In this document: positions 50,401 through 63,504 of the stretch, in pieces | Position numbering within the stretch: position 1 is the stretch's first letter | How the letters are laid out: each line of letters opens with the position of its first letter | Assembly (NCBI GenBank): GCA_013397435.1 | Contig: VZRG01000355.1 | Location: forward strand, 43,887-107,886 | Reading direction: 5' to 3' | DNA: 64,000 nucleotides | From: Erythrocercus mccallii | Lineage: Eukaryota; Chordata; Aves; Passeriformes; Dicruridae | The notes under the pieces: model-generated | Told to the model about the DNA's origin: nothing | The model's input: only the letters and a program-made list of their open reading frames with translations | The model's database searches: none | Program-made: the position numbers and the translations under genes

Positions 50401-53400
50401 GGACCTTTGCCATCCACCTCCCAGTTGGGACCATCAACATCCACCAGCAGGAAGGTGAACAGCCCTGGCACTGTGAGCCCCAGGGAGGGGATGGCTGATT
50501 AGAAGGATGGGATGGATTTACCAGTTGTGTTAGTCTTTCTGAAGCAGGAAGAGGAGCTCCACTCCCTCCCCACAGCCACTGCCATGTCCTGGCACCTTCC
50601 ATCAGCAAAAATACTCTACAAAATAAAGTTTGCAGCTAAAAAAAGCCTGGAGGAGCAATGGGCAGCCCCTGCGATGGGGAGGCACTGAGCAACCTGCCAG
50701 CTGCATGGGGAGATCCTGACAGGGCTGAGACAAGGCTTTGGGAGGAGGGCTGCCCTCTGTGGCAAATCCATGTGGGCTGGGTGTCTCCAGTGGATGATTG
50801 TGTTGTGACCAGAGCAGCTTCCCACTGTGGGGATGGACCTGTCCTGGGAATGCACCCAGACAAAACAGGCCAAGCAGCACCCAGACAAGGGCCTGTAGCA
50901 AAGCGGTGATGGCCGTGCTGGTTCAAATCCATGTGCCTGGGGCTCAGCCAAGGAGATAAATGCAGGGAGCAGAAAGGACACAGAGGGCAGAAAACCAGGA
51001 GCCAGCAACTATCCCATGAGAGACCAAGTGCTGGCTACCACCCCGTCAGTGTTTCTGTCCAAAAGCCAAGACTTACTTTCCTTTCTAAGCTCTACCCTCC
51101 TGCTTAAAATAGAAAACTAAAAAAACAATAAAAATAAAGTTCCCCATCCTTACACCACCAAAGGAAGATGCAGGAATGGGAGAAGTATAGCACTCCAGCC
51201 TGGACACCCTTGAACAAAAGTCCAAGCTAACACTTAAGCCTTGAAGCTTCACTTGAGCCCCCAGGTAAGATTTCCAAGACTGCCATAGGCTTAGGCAGAG
51301 CTCCCCTCCTGCTCTTGTGCTATTTTCAAACAATGACATTTTTTCCAAAACAAAGTATTTTGCAATCCTTGAGCAATTCTTTCCTTTTCCAATAAAAAGT
51401 GAAATTCTCTTCATTCTCAGCCAGTCAAGACTCCCAACCACAGGCACAACCACCAGCTCCAAATCCATCCACCCTGCAGATGGCCACGTCAGAGCCCTCA
51501 CCCCAGGCTCCTGCACTGGGCTGGCTCCAGGCAGGTCTTGCTGCACCACTGCTCAGGGAAGACTGGGAAAGGTTAAATTTTAACTTGAAACTTCTTCCCT
51601 AAACTGCCTAACTTGTCTTCTGAACCTCCCTCCTGCAATTCAGGGATTTCCCTTAATCTATTTAACTTCCAAGTACTCCTTCTGCCATAACTTGTTTCCC
51701 CAAAAAGAAATTGCTTAATGTCTTGCAATATTAATATATATGTAACTGAAAATCCATGGAGCTGAATATGACCTATTTCTCATAGCAACGTAAGTATTTC
51801 CAGGTCCTAGCAAAGGCACAGTAGAAGTAGCTCTACAGCAAAATGAAACTGAAGCCAGTAAAGAGATTTGCTTTGAAAGAAATTAATATGAATCAAATCC
51901 AAGGAAGCAGATTTCATGGCACAATCTGCCTATGTTAACTGCCCAGTAGTCTCCCTAACTGCCAGTCCAAAGGCAACACACAGTAAAATTTACATTCTGT
52001 GGTCACTCAGACAGACATCTGGCGCAAAGGCTTGCACTTTAAAATAAAAACCCATTGAAAGCACTTCTTAAGGAGCTTTGCAGTTTAAAAACAACACCTA
52101 GGAACTATGTGGGACTGAGCAATTTAATCCCAAAAGAAACTTAGGCAGTGCCAGTGCTCATCCCTGGATCCCGCTAGGAGAACACAAGGGGTTAAACATG
52201 CAGTGGGCTCTTGCAGCAGGAGCATGAAGGGCCTATTTAAAAAGAAGAATCAGAAATAAGGAATTTTGCCAGTTTTTACCCCTGATAAATCCACATTCCA
52301 GTCTGTCAGCTATCTTGTTATCCCCAGAGCTGCTGAAGTGTCTTTGGCTGTAACTATGCATGACTCCAGCTTTGAGTAATGGAAATAAAGTATGTGCATT
52401 GCGACTGCAGCGTTCCTTTCCCAACCCCAGAAAAAGAAAGGCAGAGCAGGAGAAGATCCTAAAGAAGCTCAGGAATTTTGTACAGAGAAGTTGGAAAGCT
52501 GTTCATACCCTACATCAGCAGCCCACTGCACCAAATCTGCCTGGGGAGAGATGCCTACAGCTTGTAAAGGAGATGCCAAGTTTTAGCCTAACACAGCAGC
52601 TCTTGCTGTCTGCAATAACAAACAAATAAATACTCTTCCAGATTCACAAGTCCAGTTTCGCTGGCAATTCATAGTTAGCAAACATTTGGAAGCAGTATTG
52701 TAAAATTAAACAAAGCTATCATTTACAGGAAACCCTGCCTCGAGTACAAATTATAGAGTTGTTAAGTTTATCTGGGAATGTCTTGCCCCTGAGTGCTGTA
52801 TAATTATTCCTACATCTTTCAGGAAAGAATGCAAATATTTTCAAGCTGTAATTCATTGACAAGGAGGAAGTCTCATTTAACCTTGTGTGCGTATTTTGAT
52901 ACATAAAAATTAACTCCTACTTTCCACAACTATTTTTCAGGATCCTACTGAGCCAGTTGGGCAGCAAGTGGACCCACAGCCCTTGTTTTGGCAAGGCTGG
53001 ATAGGAGCACCAGGCTCACCTGGCACCCTTGCCTGCTCCCAGACTGCTTCAGCAGCAGCTTCAGAGCCGGTTTGGAGCAGCGCCGTGCCAGCCAGGCTGC
53101 TCCCCTCACAGAACTTTCCCCATAAGGAAGGCTGCTGAAAAGACTGGCTGTTCTCACAGGAGTTACGGCAAGAAGAGGTATAAAGGAGCCTTTAATAATG
53201 TGGAGGGCTGAGTTATGTGGAGTTTTCACTAGCGAGGCGCCTGCACCAGGATCCCCTTGGTGGGCTGGATTCAACAGGGCTGAGCAGCCCTGAGCCCTGT
53301 CTCTTCCAGCCTCCTCTACTTACCAAGCACAGCTCTTCAACCAGCACCAATTAAGTTAATTAGCAGAAGCCACATGCCAAAAGCAGTCACACCTTTCCCA

Positions 53401-55113
53401 ATCCCCCATTAAAAGTGTTTTGTTTTGCAAAGTCAAAGAAGGTCAACTCATCCTCTGCCCAGGACCCTCCAGCAGCCGAGACCATAATCTACCAATGGCA
53501 ACAAATTGAGGCATATTTCTAAAGAAAGTCACTTGCAACCAAAGGCATGCATCCCCCAGGACATCTGCAAAACCACACACACAGACCCCCACACTCTCCA
53601 GGGCACCCCTGGGTAAGCACCCAGTGCTCCATGGGGACCCATTCTGCTCCAGCCCACTGCTGTGCCAGGGTCAGCCACATCCTGCCTGCCGGCACTCGGC
53701 TGCTCTGAAACCCTCATGCTCCCACTACTACGGTACAAAGGAAAAAAAAACACCCAACCAAACAACAGCCAGCCTTACCTTCCCAAAGGTAGCACTCATG
53801 CTATTGTATTTTCCTCTGAGTGACATTATTAATTTAAAAGAGCTCAGCAGTGGGTGTTATCGCCCGGCGCTCACGGCAGCTCCTTGGCACAGGGGCTGGG
53901 TGCTGCAGGAGGCAGGCACTTGCAGCCTGGGGAGCACCACCACTGTTCACAATTAGTCAAACGTGGAACACAAATAAGTACGACATCAAGGTTAGGCTGC
54001 AGCAGCTACAGACAAACAATATCCATGATGCACATCCACTGTCACAGATCAGTGCTTCTGATATGGTGGAACTGGAAGACAAAAGGGCCTGACTTCTTCC
54101 TCTGGTTGGAAGCAGGTCACTGGATTCCCTCCTTCGCAAACAGGTAAGCCCAAGAGTTTTCAGTATGGCGATGTGAGAACCCCACGCAAAATGGATTTAA
54201 ACCCAACTCCGCTAAGATGCCATGATGCTCCAAACCACCACCTGGGTCCCAGCAGTACAAAACTCCTTCACCTCCTTTCCAGTGAGCAGTTGCGAGCTTT
54301 CTTCCATGCCTGGAGCCAGGGAAAGGCGGCCAGGCGAGGCACAGAGCCCTTCCGCTCCCTCCTCATCCCACTGCCATGCTCAGGGAGCAGGGCACATGTA
54401 AAACCAAATCAGCAAGCGATTGCTCTGGAAGAAAGCAATCTCATTATGAGAGCTAATGAAAGCAAACCGCAATTATTATGTAAACAGCACTGAATCATTA
54501 GCAGACGCTGTTAAAGCCATTTTTCCCCCCACAGAGAAGAAAAGCTTATGGCCCTATGGCACCCTCAGTTCTGTCTCTAAAAGGAGCCAAAACTCAGGAG
54601 GAAACTTGTTTGTTTTCCTCCAGTCCAAACTAAACCAGCAGTACCACTTTGATCCCCTGATCTGCACGCCGGGTGTTTGCCAGCTGCTCCCAGAGCCTCT
54701 GCCCAGGCAAAGGACATGGGCACTACTGCTTCACTGCCTTGGCTCACCAGACACCCTGTGCTCCCGCAGGACTGCTGGCCACCACACTTTAGAAACCCCT
54801 AAGGTTGGCAGGTATGCAAAATAATCCAGCCCACACCAGTCAGAGCAAAGGCAAAGCCCACCTGGGTGCCCATAGGTAGCTGGCAAGGGACTGATTTTCC
54901 ACCAGGCTTGTAATTGTGCCCATTTCTTTGATCACATAAATGTTCTGTCCCTCCTATGGGAATGGGCCAAGGAAAGTCAAGGAAGGTGCAGGAGGTTATT
55001 TATCCCTCTTATTGCATGGCTCTCCTTATCACTAATTTCTTTCCAATAGCAGCAGTCACCACAAATGGTGAAGCTGCTCGGTCTTTAATCCTCCCTGGGG
55101 CAAAGTTACCTTT

Positions 55114-55144
55114 AAAACAAACAAACAAACAAACAAACAAACAA
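55114..55144. repeat. (AAAC)n microsatellite
   Basis: About 31 bases of perfect AAAC/CAAA repeat in intron 1. In the GPC4 sense direction it reads GTTT. Confidence 0.95.
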
Positions 55145-58100
55145 GCCAGCTCCCTTGCAAAGAGGACACTGCCAACCAGTTGGCTATAAAGACACTCAAA
55201 CAAGATCCTCATGTTTGTAGGAGAAGCAAAAAACTGCATTTCAGCCCAGTAAAAATCCTGGCTCTGTCTTTATGTTCCAAGAATGCTGAATCAAAATAGG
55301 CCCAACTCTTTAAAAAGAGGAGAGTACAAAGAAGCAAAAAATTTGTATTAAAACCCATGTAATCTTTTTAAAACACCATTATTAGAACCTGTAATACCAG
55401 CCAGGAGTGATTTATCACCCGTCATCATAGCCTGCAAAACAGAGCTTTTTATACCAAACTGTCAATGCTACATAGCTAAAGCCCCAGCTCATAATTTCTT
55501 AAAGCTGGCCCTCTGCTGCCAGCAAATCCCCTAAACCCTGGGATTTGGGGGTCCAGAGCACTGCTGCTCCTCCGTCAGTGCCACGCAGGGCGATGTGAAC
55601 CAACACAGAGCATCCAGCACAGGTTCTGCACGGTGCATCCAAGCAGGAGGATGTTATAAGTCAGTGTAGGTGAACAAATCACCCAGGGTTATTTCAGCTT
55701 CTTTCAAAAGGAAAGTCAACGGGCCATAAAGGCTTTAACTGCATTTTCCAATGCAAGAAGGAACGTACTTCGAGGTGCCTGGTTTTCACAAGGCAAGTGG
55801 TCAGAGCTCTCTGAAAACCAGACATCCTGACATTTGGGGTTTTCCTGTGAAGTTGTTACTCTAACACACCCCAAATCACCAGTAATTTCTAGAATAGCAC
55901 TACAAACCACAAGAGGTTAAACTGACTGCACATTACTTAAACTAACCTAAGGGTGACCCCTGGAAAGGAACAGCTATTGGATGTTGTGGTTCTGTAGAAA
56001 CTCAATTACCAAAGCCAATTTCCTATAAGCATTTTTAAAGAAGGAAAAAGAAGGGGGAAAAAAAGGCAGCAACAATGCTGACAATGTGTAAGGGCCACAT
56101 ATTTTCACCTCTTGAAAGCTGCAGCCTCGCCTGTATAAGAACTGCTCCTATTCCCACAAAAATGTTCAAACATATTTTAAACATTTCATCATTGTTTGCT
56201 CCCATCTGAATTTGCTTAAAATCCAGACAATTCTCAGCTTCTAAATTGGAAACATTAAGAGAAATACTCCTTCAAAATCCTTTGCTCAGGGTAGCCCCTC
56301 TCCACCACCTACGCACCTTTCCAACACCAAAACTTAGAGAGAGAGAAGTCCCTCACAAGGAACTCCCACAAATCCATCAGCCACTGGTTGTGTAAGCCAC
56401 AGAAAATACGAGTAGAAAGACAGGAAACTAACACATTTTATTTCTCTGCTTAGAAGATGGACAACAAAAAAAAGTACTTCTCAGAGTGTTTTTGGGGAGG
56501 TGGGGAATCTGGCAGTGCTTTACATTGGGAAAGAGGTACTATGGTTCTGATTTCAAATTAAAATAAACACTGAGTAGCCCTTAATTAAGATTAATCCCAT
56601 CAGGTGGTAACCCTACACACACTTTTTAAGCACCATCGCCATCCCTTCAAGCACTTTGCCAGTGAGGTGATGATGCACTGCGGCCCTTGAGGAACATCAC
56701 CCCATCCCACCTCCCTCCTGTCCCAGGACCCACAGAGACATGAGAGGTAACAGACTGCAAGGCATGAACTAGAAGGGAAGACAATTGCGCCAACCACGGC
56801 CATTTTCAAACAGGAAACACCATCCTAAGAGACCTACCACAGCCACATCCTCACGGGCCAAAGCCTGCCAACAGCCCACATGGCTGCCACTAGCTCTGCA
56901 CACATAAAGCCTTCAACAATTTCCCACCAGGTCCCCTCTACCCAACACGCTATTTTTATCTGAGCACCTTTCCTGGACCAGAAGGATGCAAACAAGAAAA
57001 TTCTCTGGCACAAACGTGGTGCTTCAGCCACAGCCTCTGCAGGCTGCATGTATTCTGCATAGGCAAACCCACAAAAATCTCTCCTAGAAAAGCAAAATAG
57101 TTTCATGAAACACTTCTTTAACAAACCAGGAAGCAGGTAAGACGGGCTACAACAAAGTAGTAATCTCTTCTAATTAAAACACTTGGCAATTAAAAAAAAA
57201 TACACAGAGCAGCTTTCTTCCTGAGATGCATAAATCCCAGTGAAGAGCACAAACTGCACCTTTCTGGGCACCAGAGGGGTTTGCCATGGGGCATCTTGGA
57301 GCACACAGAGTATTTAGGGAATTTAGGGAACAAGAGGGAAACTTACTGGGTCCTTGAATTGCTTAGCAATGGGAGAAGGAAGTTATCTTCATAATCTCAA
57401 AAGAAAGAGAAAGCAGGAGGAATGTGAGGAATGCAGGGAGGTTATTGCCCGGGAGACTGGGACTGGCAGCTCACCCTCAGCCTGGCTGCCGGCGAGGAGA
57501 CACGCATCCTGACCTCTCTGGCTAACAAGAATTTCCTTCCCCCACAACCAAAAAAAGAAAAAAAAAAATAAGGTCCTTGAGGACTGCTCCTCTTCTGGGA
57601 GGAGGCAAAGAATTTTGCAGCAGACTGAATAATCCCGATGCTCCGTCCTGGTGCTGCCCACATCGGCAGAAGTGTCAAGGACTGAGCCTGTGCAACTCAA
57701 CACATGTGCACATCCACAGAAATCCATGGTGAGTCCATGGGAATGGCTATGTGTGAAGAGGATAGCAGATGAGAACCACACATCTGACACCTCTTGAGAA
57801 GCGCTGGCAGTCCTTCCCCATCCATGCAGGTTCCAGGGTTGATTGCATCCATTGCACAGAACCAGGACAGTGGGATCTGCACAAGCCACCATCCAACACC
57901 AAGAGCAGGCTAAGACCACAGACATCACCAGCTCAGGGAACTGGGACCTTTCCAGCCTCCTGGCAGACATCACAGCCCTATTGGGCAGATGCTACCTGCA
58001 TCTCCAAGACAGAAAATGCTTATCTGGAACCTTCTCCCATTGGGGCCATCTCAAATACACAGCAGTGATGGTTCATCCTGAACTTCCTTGGCTCCACAGG

Positions 58101-58439
58101 CACCAAGGAAATACAACGGCAAAGGGAAGATGCAGAGACCCAAAACAGCGCCTCACTGTCGTGTTGGCCTTGCTCTGCTGATGTTTCAGTATGAATAAAA
58201 AGCCTGTTGACATATGAAAGCCACAGAAAATCTCCCTGAAACTACAAAACAGTACTGAAAACATTGTGCAGCTCAGGCCTTCTGCACAATGTACACACGC
58301 CTATTCAGCCTCTTAAAATACAGCTACATGTCTAAGGAAACATCTGATAATTAAGGCAATTTTAACAATAGATAATAATTTGACTATGAATTGTATGGAA
58401 TGTAATGACTGCTTATTCTGGCAGAAAAAACAGAACTTT

Positions 58440-58760
58440 TTATGAAGCGTCTGCCAAGGAAAACGATACTCCCACTCAGCCCGGACCGCTGCAAGCAGTT
58501 GCTGCTAACCACATGCTTTATGCTGCCGGCTGCTAGGACACGGTACGCCGCTGCAGCCGAACAAAACCTCGCGCTGCACATTTGCAGAGAGAAAGCAGCA
58601 TCCCATGCGAGCGGCGGCCGGAGCCGTGACTCAGCCGGGAGCCGCTGCCAGCTCTTGCCAACACTCACTGAGCCACACGGCTGCCAGCGCCGGACGCCAG
58701 GGCGCTCATCAGGGGCCTGTGGGCAACTCGCACGCTGCCAGCTCCCCCCTTCCCGCTGTT
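58440..58760. promoter_or_regulatory. CpG-dense element in intron 1 with an AP-1/MARE-type site
   Basis: About 25 CpGs occur in 320 bases, in contrast to AT-rich DNA on the left. The sequence TGACTCAGC at 58627-58635 matches an AP-1 or Maf/NF-E2 recognition element. It lies 5 kb downstream of exon 1 in the gene's direction, a usual position for a first-intron enhancer or secondary promoter. No exon with a clear donor was identified. Confidence 0.45.
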
Positions 58761-59244
58761 TCCAGTTGCTAAATGACATTAGAAGCAGCTAAAAATACTT
58801 CAAGCAATTCTCTCATTTACTTTTCCGTGCCAGCAGTTGTGTTTGCTGCAGGGATGTGCTCCAGTGGTCACTTCCCCACCCACGGGTGGCCAGGAAATCA
58901 CTCTGTTAACACACGCCAGGCAGGAGAAAAACCCCTGCCTGCCAAGGAGCACTGCCTGCATTGGACAGGAGTCGTGGCACATAGGTACAGCTGGTGGCCA
59001 GGTCACTCCACACCTTCAAACAGACCTCAAGGATGACCAGGTATAATCTGGTACTTCTCATAACACAGCAAGTCCAGAGCTGCCCCGTGCAAACCGACTG
59101 CAACAGGCTCAGCAGCGCCAGAGAGCACGAGTAACGCTGGCCTGGAGGAGATCCAGAAACCGTTTCTCTGTTGGAAGGGGCCACATGGAAGAGAAGCATG
59201 TGAAAAACTAAAGCAGCATTTGCTGAACTTGACATGTAAAACAA

Positions 59245-59830
59245 TGGGCTGCTTTTGGCTGGAGTAGAGTTAATTTTCTTCACAGTGGTTAGTATGGGAC
59301 TGTGTTCTGGATTTGTGCTGAGCATAGGGTTGATAGTACAGAAAAGTTTTTGTTATTGCTGAGCAGAGCTTACACATAGCCGAAGTCTTTTCTGCTTCTC
59401 ATACTGATATGCTGGTGAGGAAGTTGGAGGCACACGGCAGATTGGGAAGAGACACAGCTGGGACAGGTGATCCCAACTGACCAGAAAGAGATTCCAGACT
59501 ATATCACATCATGGTCAGTATATAAAGTGGGGGCAAGAAAGAGAAAGGGAAGGACATTTGAAGTGATGATGTTTGCCTTCACAAGTCACTGTTACGTATG
59601 ATGGGGCCCTGCTCTCCTGGAGATGGCTGAACACCTGCCTGCCCAAGGAAACAGTGAATTCCTTGCTTTGCTTAAATGCTCAGCTTTTGCTTTCCCTGTT
59701 GAACTGTCTTTTTCTCAACCCACAAGTTTCCTACCTTTTCCGCTTTTGGTCCTCTCTCTAATACTTTTGGTAGGGAAGTGAACAAGTGACTGTGTGAGGT
59801 TTGGTTGCTGGCTGGGGTTAAACCCCAACA
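59245..59830 (+). mobile_element. Solo LTR of an avian endogenous retrovirus, antisense to GPC4
   Basis: The 586-base block begins TGGGCTGCTTTTGGCTGGAG and ends GGGGTTAAACCCCAACA. These are the ends and wording of an LTR family that I recall as common in bird genomes. A TATA box (TATATAAAG) lies at 59519-59527, in the position expected of the U3/R boundary on the plus strand. Flanking bases AACAA (59240-59244) and AACAG (59831-59835) look like a five-base target duplication with one change. No gag, pol or env sequence adjoins it, so it is a solo LTR left by recombination between two LTRs. No AATAAA signal is visible. The family name was not assigned because no library could be searched. Confidence 0.8.
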
Positions 59831-61661
59831 AACAGCAATGCAAACAAAGCATCGTTCCTGACTGACGAAGGACAGCACATCGAGGCACCTACCAACAGCC
59901 ATAAATACACTGGGGACAAATAAGCAGCAGGACATCAGGGCACACCTGCCCACAGTTACTTTGGGCAAAGTTCCAGAAGTCCAAAAATCAAGGGTCAACC
60001 GATTTCCTCTGCCACGGGGAAAAAACTGCTCTCACAAATAAATGCAGCTGTTCAAATAATTTGGTTTAAACAGAGATTAATTACACTGAACACTTCACTA
60101 AGACTGAACAGAGTGCTGCTTGCACGCAGCTCCCTGCAAAGGCAGGCTCCAGGTTTGGTCTGTGCTCCCCACCACTGCCGGGACAGCAGCGCCAGTGAGA
60201 GCAGGATGACACTGCTGCACTGGCTACATTTTCCACCAACAGGCAAGATTTTTTTCCTTTTCAATTCAGGAAAAGAAACATCTAGTTCTTCCAATTAGCA
60301 GGAAAAGGGAAGGAATTTCCATCTGTTTAACACCTGAGGACAAGAAGCAGCCTTTTGAAAGAAAGGTTGGGTGGGGGCTTTTGTTTTTTAAATCACAGCC
60401 ACCTACTGTGGGTCTCCAGATGCCACCGCACCAGCTCACTTTGCATTTCATTCTGCAGCCCCACTAGGCCAATCAGGGTAAGCAGCCCCTTCAGATGGTC
60501 TCTCCGGGGAGTTTTGCCCCATCATCATGATAGCTTGGAGACACACAGAATCCCTAAGAAACAACACATTCTGGGGAGAGTTTGAACAATGCCAGTAGCT
60601 CTGGGACCCAAGATGTGACTTGTCCTCGGGAAACTGTCAAAGTCATCTTAAAAGCAGCTACAGGCTGGTGCTTTGCCCACACAACCTACAATCTACACAC
60701 TATCAAGAGTCAGGTCTCACAAACCAACTGTGTAGACATCAGGTCTAGGAAAGCACTGACCTCTCCAGCAACAGCAAGACTGCATCTTGCCACTGCCAGG
60801 AGCTTTGCCACACACACATCACAGGGCTATAGGGGCAGCAGCCACTGAAGAACTCTCGGGTACAAAGCAGCACCAAAGAACCACGAATTACTAAAAGCTT
60901 CCACACAGATTTATAGTAGTAGTCTGTGTTTACACCTCTAAAACCAAAACTACATAAAAGGAAAAAAGCTCTCTATGTCCAACACCACCAATAGCCCATT
61001 TTACACCTCTTATCAACCAAGCAGTGAGTTGACCAGCTGTGTGCTTCTTTAAGAAATGCCGACGTACTTCAGCAAGATATAACCCGCTATTTATGCATAC
61101 TCTAATTAGGTCCTAAACCTGGTCTAAATAAATATTAAAGTGAGCTCCTGGGTAATTATGGTGAAGGAGCAGCCTTTTAATGCCACTGAAATAGCTGTGA
61201 TACAAGATAAAACACTTGCTGGAATGGGCATTTCCTTGAAAGAAAAAGGTTTGCATATCTACTACTCCAGAAGAAAATAAATGTGGCCAAAAAATCCATG
61301 CGAGATGCAATAAAACCCCAAATGATTCCCATGCCCTTCCAGTGAGGATGAGTTTCACTTGCTGTCACATAGCCCCGTGCAGGGACACATCTGCCTGCAC
61401 CACACAGCTGCCTTTGACACTTTGACAAGTCAAGGCCAACATTTTACAGCATCAGTAATCCCCGACAGCAAAGAAATCACTACACTTACAGAAACAAATT
61501 TGCCACAGTTTTTAGGGCATCTTTTCACAAAGATGCTAGAAAGTTTCTGTCTGCACTGTAATCTAAAGCAACTTGCTAAGAGAATGTGAAAATAAAGCAT
61601 AATCCATCAAATCAGTACAAAAATCTAACAAAGAAGTTGATGCACTTCAGACATGAACAAC

Positions 61662-61721
61662 CATGTGTCCACTCATCATTCCATCAGCATTCATGTGTCC
61701 ACGCGTGATTCCATTCAGCCC
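61662..61721. repeat. Two-copy tandem repeat, 30-bp period
   Basis: CATGTGTCCAC begins at 61662 and again at 61692. The two 30-base units differ at several positions, and the second runs into overlapping hairpins. Confidence 0.7.
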
Positions 61722-63429
61722 ACTGAATGGGCTGAAGCCTCCCAACCTGTCCTCCACCAGTTTAGTGAGCAGAGAGGTGCCATCAAGACAAATCACTAGT
61801 TTCCACCACCACCGCACCCAATGGGATACTTGTCCAATCACATGGCTCATTCCCTCACACACATTTATCTTGTTCCCACCGATAGCCAGGCGCCCAGGTA
61901 ACGGCCTTTCCAAACCACTCACTCTCCTGATGGAAAACACGCCACTTATCACCTGAAACACCAACTGAAATCAAAGCTTTGCCAAGAGACTCTTTTCTGG
62001 AGACACAATACACACCACAGACCGCTTACCCTGGTGCCAGACCTCAGCCTCCAGCATTATCACCTGGCCCATGGGACTCCAGTGCCCTGTGCTGATCCCA
62101 CAGGGGCAATTCCAGGTGAAGTTCTCCACTCTGAGAAAGTTCAACACCAGCAGTGGGACTAGTGGTTACATCTGTGTACACCAGCTGAGCGGCAAGAGGG
62201 GAGATCCGGAGCCTCTAAACACAACCCACACCAAAGCCACACTAATTCACACGGGGAACGTGAAACTGCAGCAGGTGTAGCACCCCACTCCAGGTTTAAT
62301 TTTAAATTCAGTCGCACTTGAGGTACACCACACTTTAAAGCTGTACAGCATGTCTCTGTTAAAGACTTCCATCACCCTCTCTGAAATACCCTGCACAGCA
62401 GGATTACATTTAAAACTCAACTTTGCAAGACCTGTTGCTTTCCAAGCAAGGCCAGACACAGACTCCTTGTACCCCTGTAACAGCAACATAACCCAGCTGG
62501 TATTTTCAGCTTGTCATCGCAGAAAGCTCTTCTTTTGTCAAACAATCTTACCTTGCTCATCACTCTTCTCAAACAGACAACAGCTTTAGAGCTTCAAATG
62601 GAAGCCCTTTCAGCATGATCTACTCCTGACATTCTCCAAAGCTCACCAAGTCATCTTAAAAAACAATATATAAAACAAAGACTAGGTCAAACCTTCCCAA
62701 TACTGGACTTCAGAGGATGCCTGCTCACATTCTGATCCTACACTGATGAGGGCTGGACTCAAATGCAAGACTATTAGAGACCATTTTACAAAGCAGGCAG
62801 AGTGAACAGGAGAGAGTATTTTAACTGCAACCAGTCAGACGTTTCTCATTAAAATATTTCTTGGAGAAGTAAACGGGCCTGCAATTTTATTCAAACAGAT
62901 GTAGGCTAAATGCATATCATTAGTCTGACGATACAAAAGCACAAGCAACTGAAATGATTTCAATTTTGTCAGTGAAAAGGATAATGTATGCATATTTGGA
63001 GGGCACACCAATGGTAAAGATTACCCCCAGCTTCTATCTGAGCCGTCTAAAGGTATTTACTTGGGGTCTGTCTGTGTTGTGACAGTGTCCCAGACCGAAA
63101 TGAATGCCTCCAACACTCCACATTTTTGAGCCATTCAGTCATGCATTTTTGTTATTGTTGAAAGTAGTGCGAAATTGCAGTGCATGAGCTGGAGTCCTTG
63201 GTGGTCTCCGAGGATTCCAGCTAAAAAGGCACTTCCTTTGTTCCGCGGAGAATGCGGTCCAGTAGGTCATTCAGAAGGGGAAATAAAAGCAGCGGCCCTG
63301 GGAGGGAGATGAAGGATGAAACAAAAAGAATAAAATGTTTTGGGTGTGAGCACATTAGCTACCATTTCCTACTGCTGCCGGCTGCGAGCACTCCTGTTCC
63401 CGGGATGCACAAGTATCTCGGGACGAAGA

Positions 63430-63496
63430 TGGAGGGAAGGAAGAAAGAAAGAAAGAAAAAGAAAGGAAGGGGAAAAAATGAAAAAAAAAAAAAAAG
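63430..63496. repeat. GAAA/GGAA polypurine tract ending in poly(A)
   Basis: Sixty-odd bases of almost pure purine on the plus strand, built of GGAA and GAAA units and ending with about 15 A. It borders the 5' CpG island, 360 bases inside intron 1. In the transcript it is a CT-rich tract. Confidence 0.9.
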
Positions 63497-63504
63497 GTGC
63501 CATG

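Noticed and set aside
52980..53030. Other CAG/GT juxtapositions (for example near 20440, 27497, 40882, 53018) as recursive-splice sites
   Set aside because: Upstream pyrimidine tracts are weak or short compared with the site near 40822.
57389..57973. 194-codon minus-strand open frame in intron 1
   Set aside because: It includes a string of Phe from an A-run on the plus strand and has no family resemblance.
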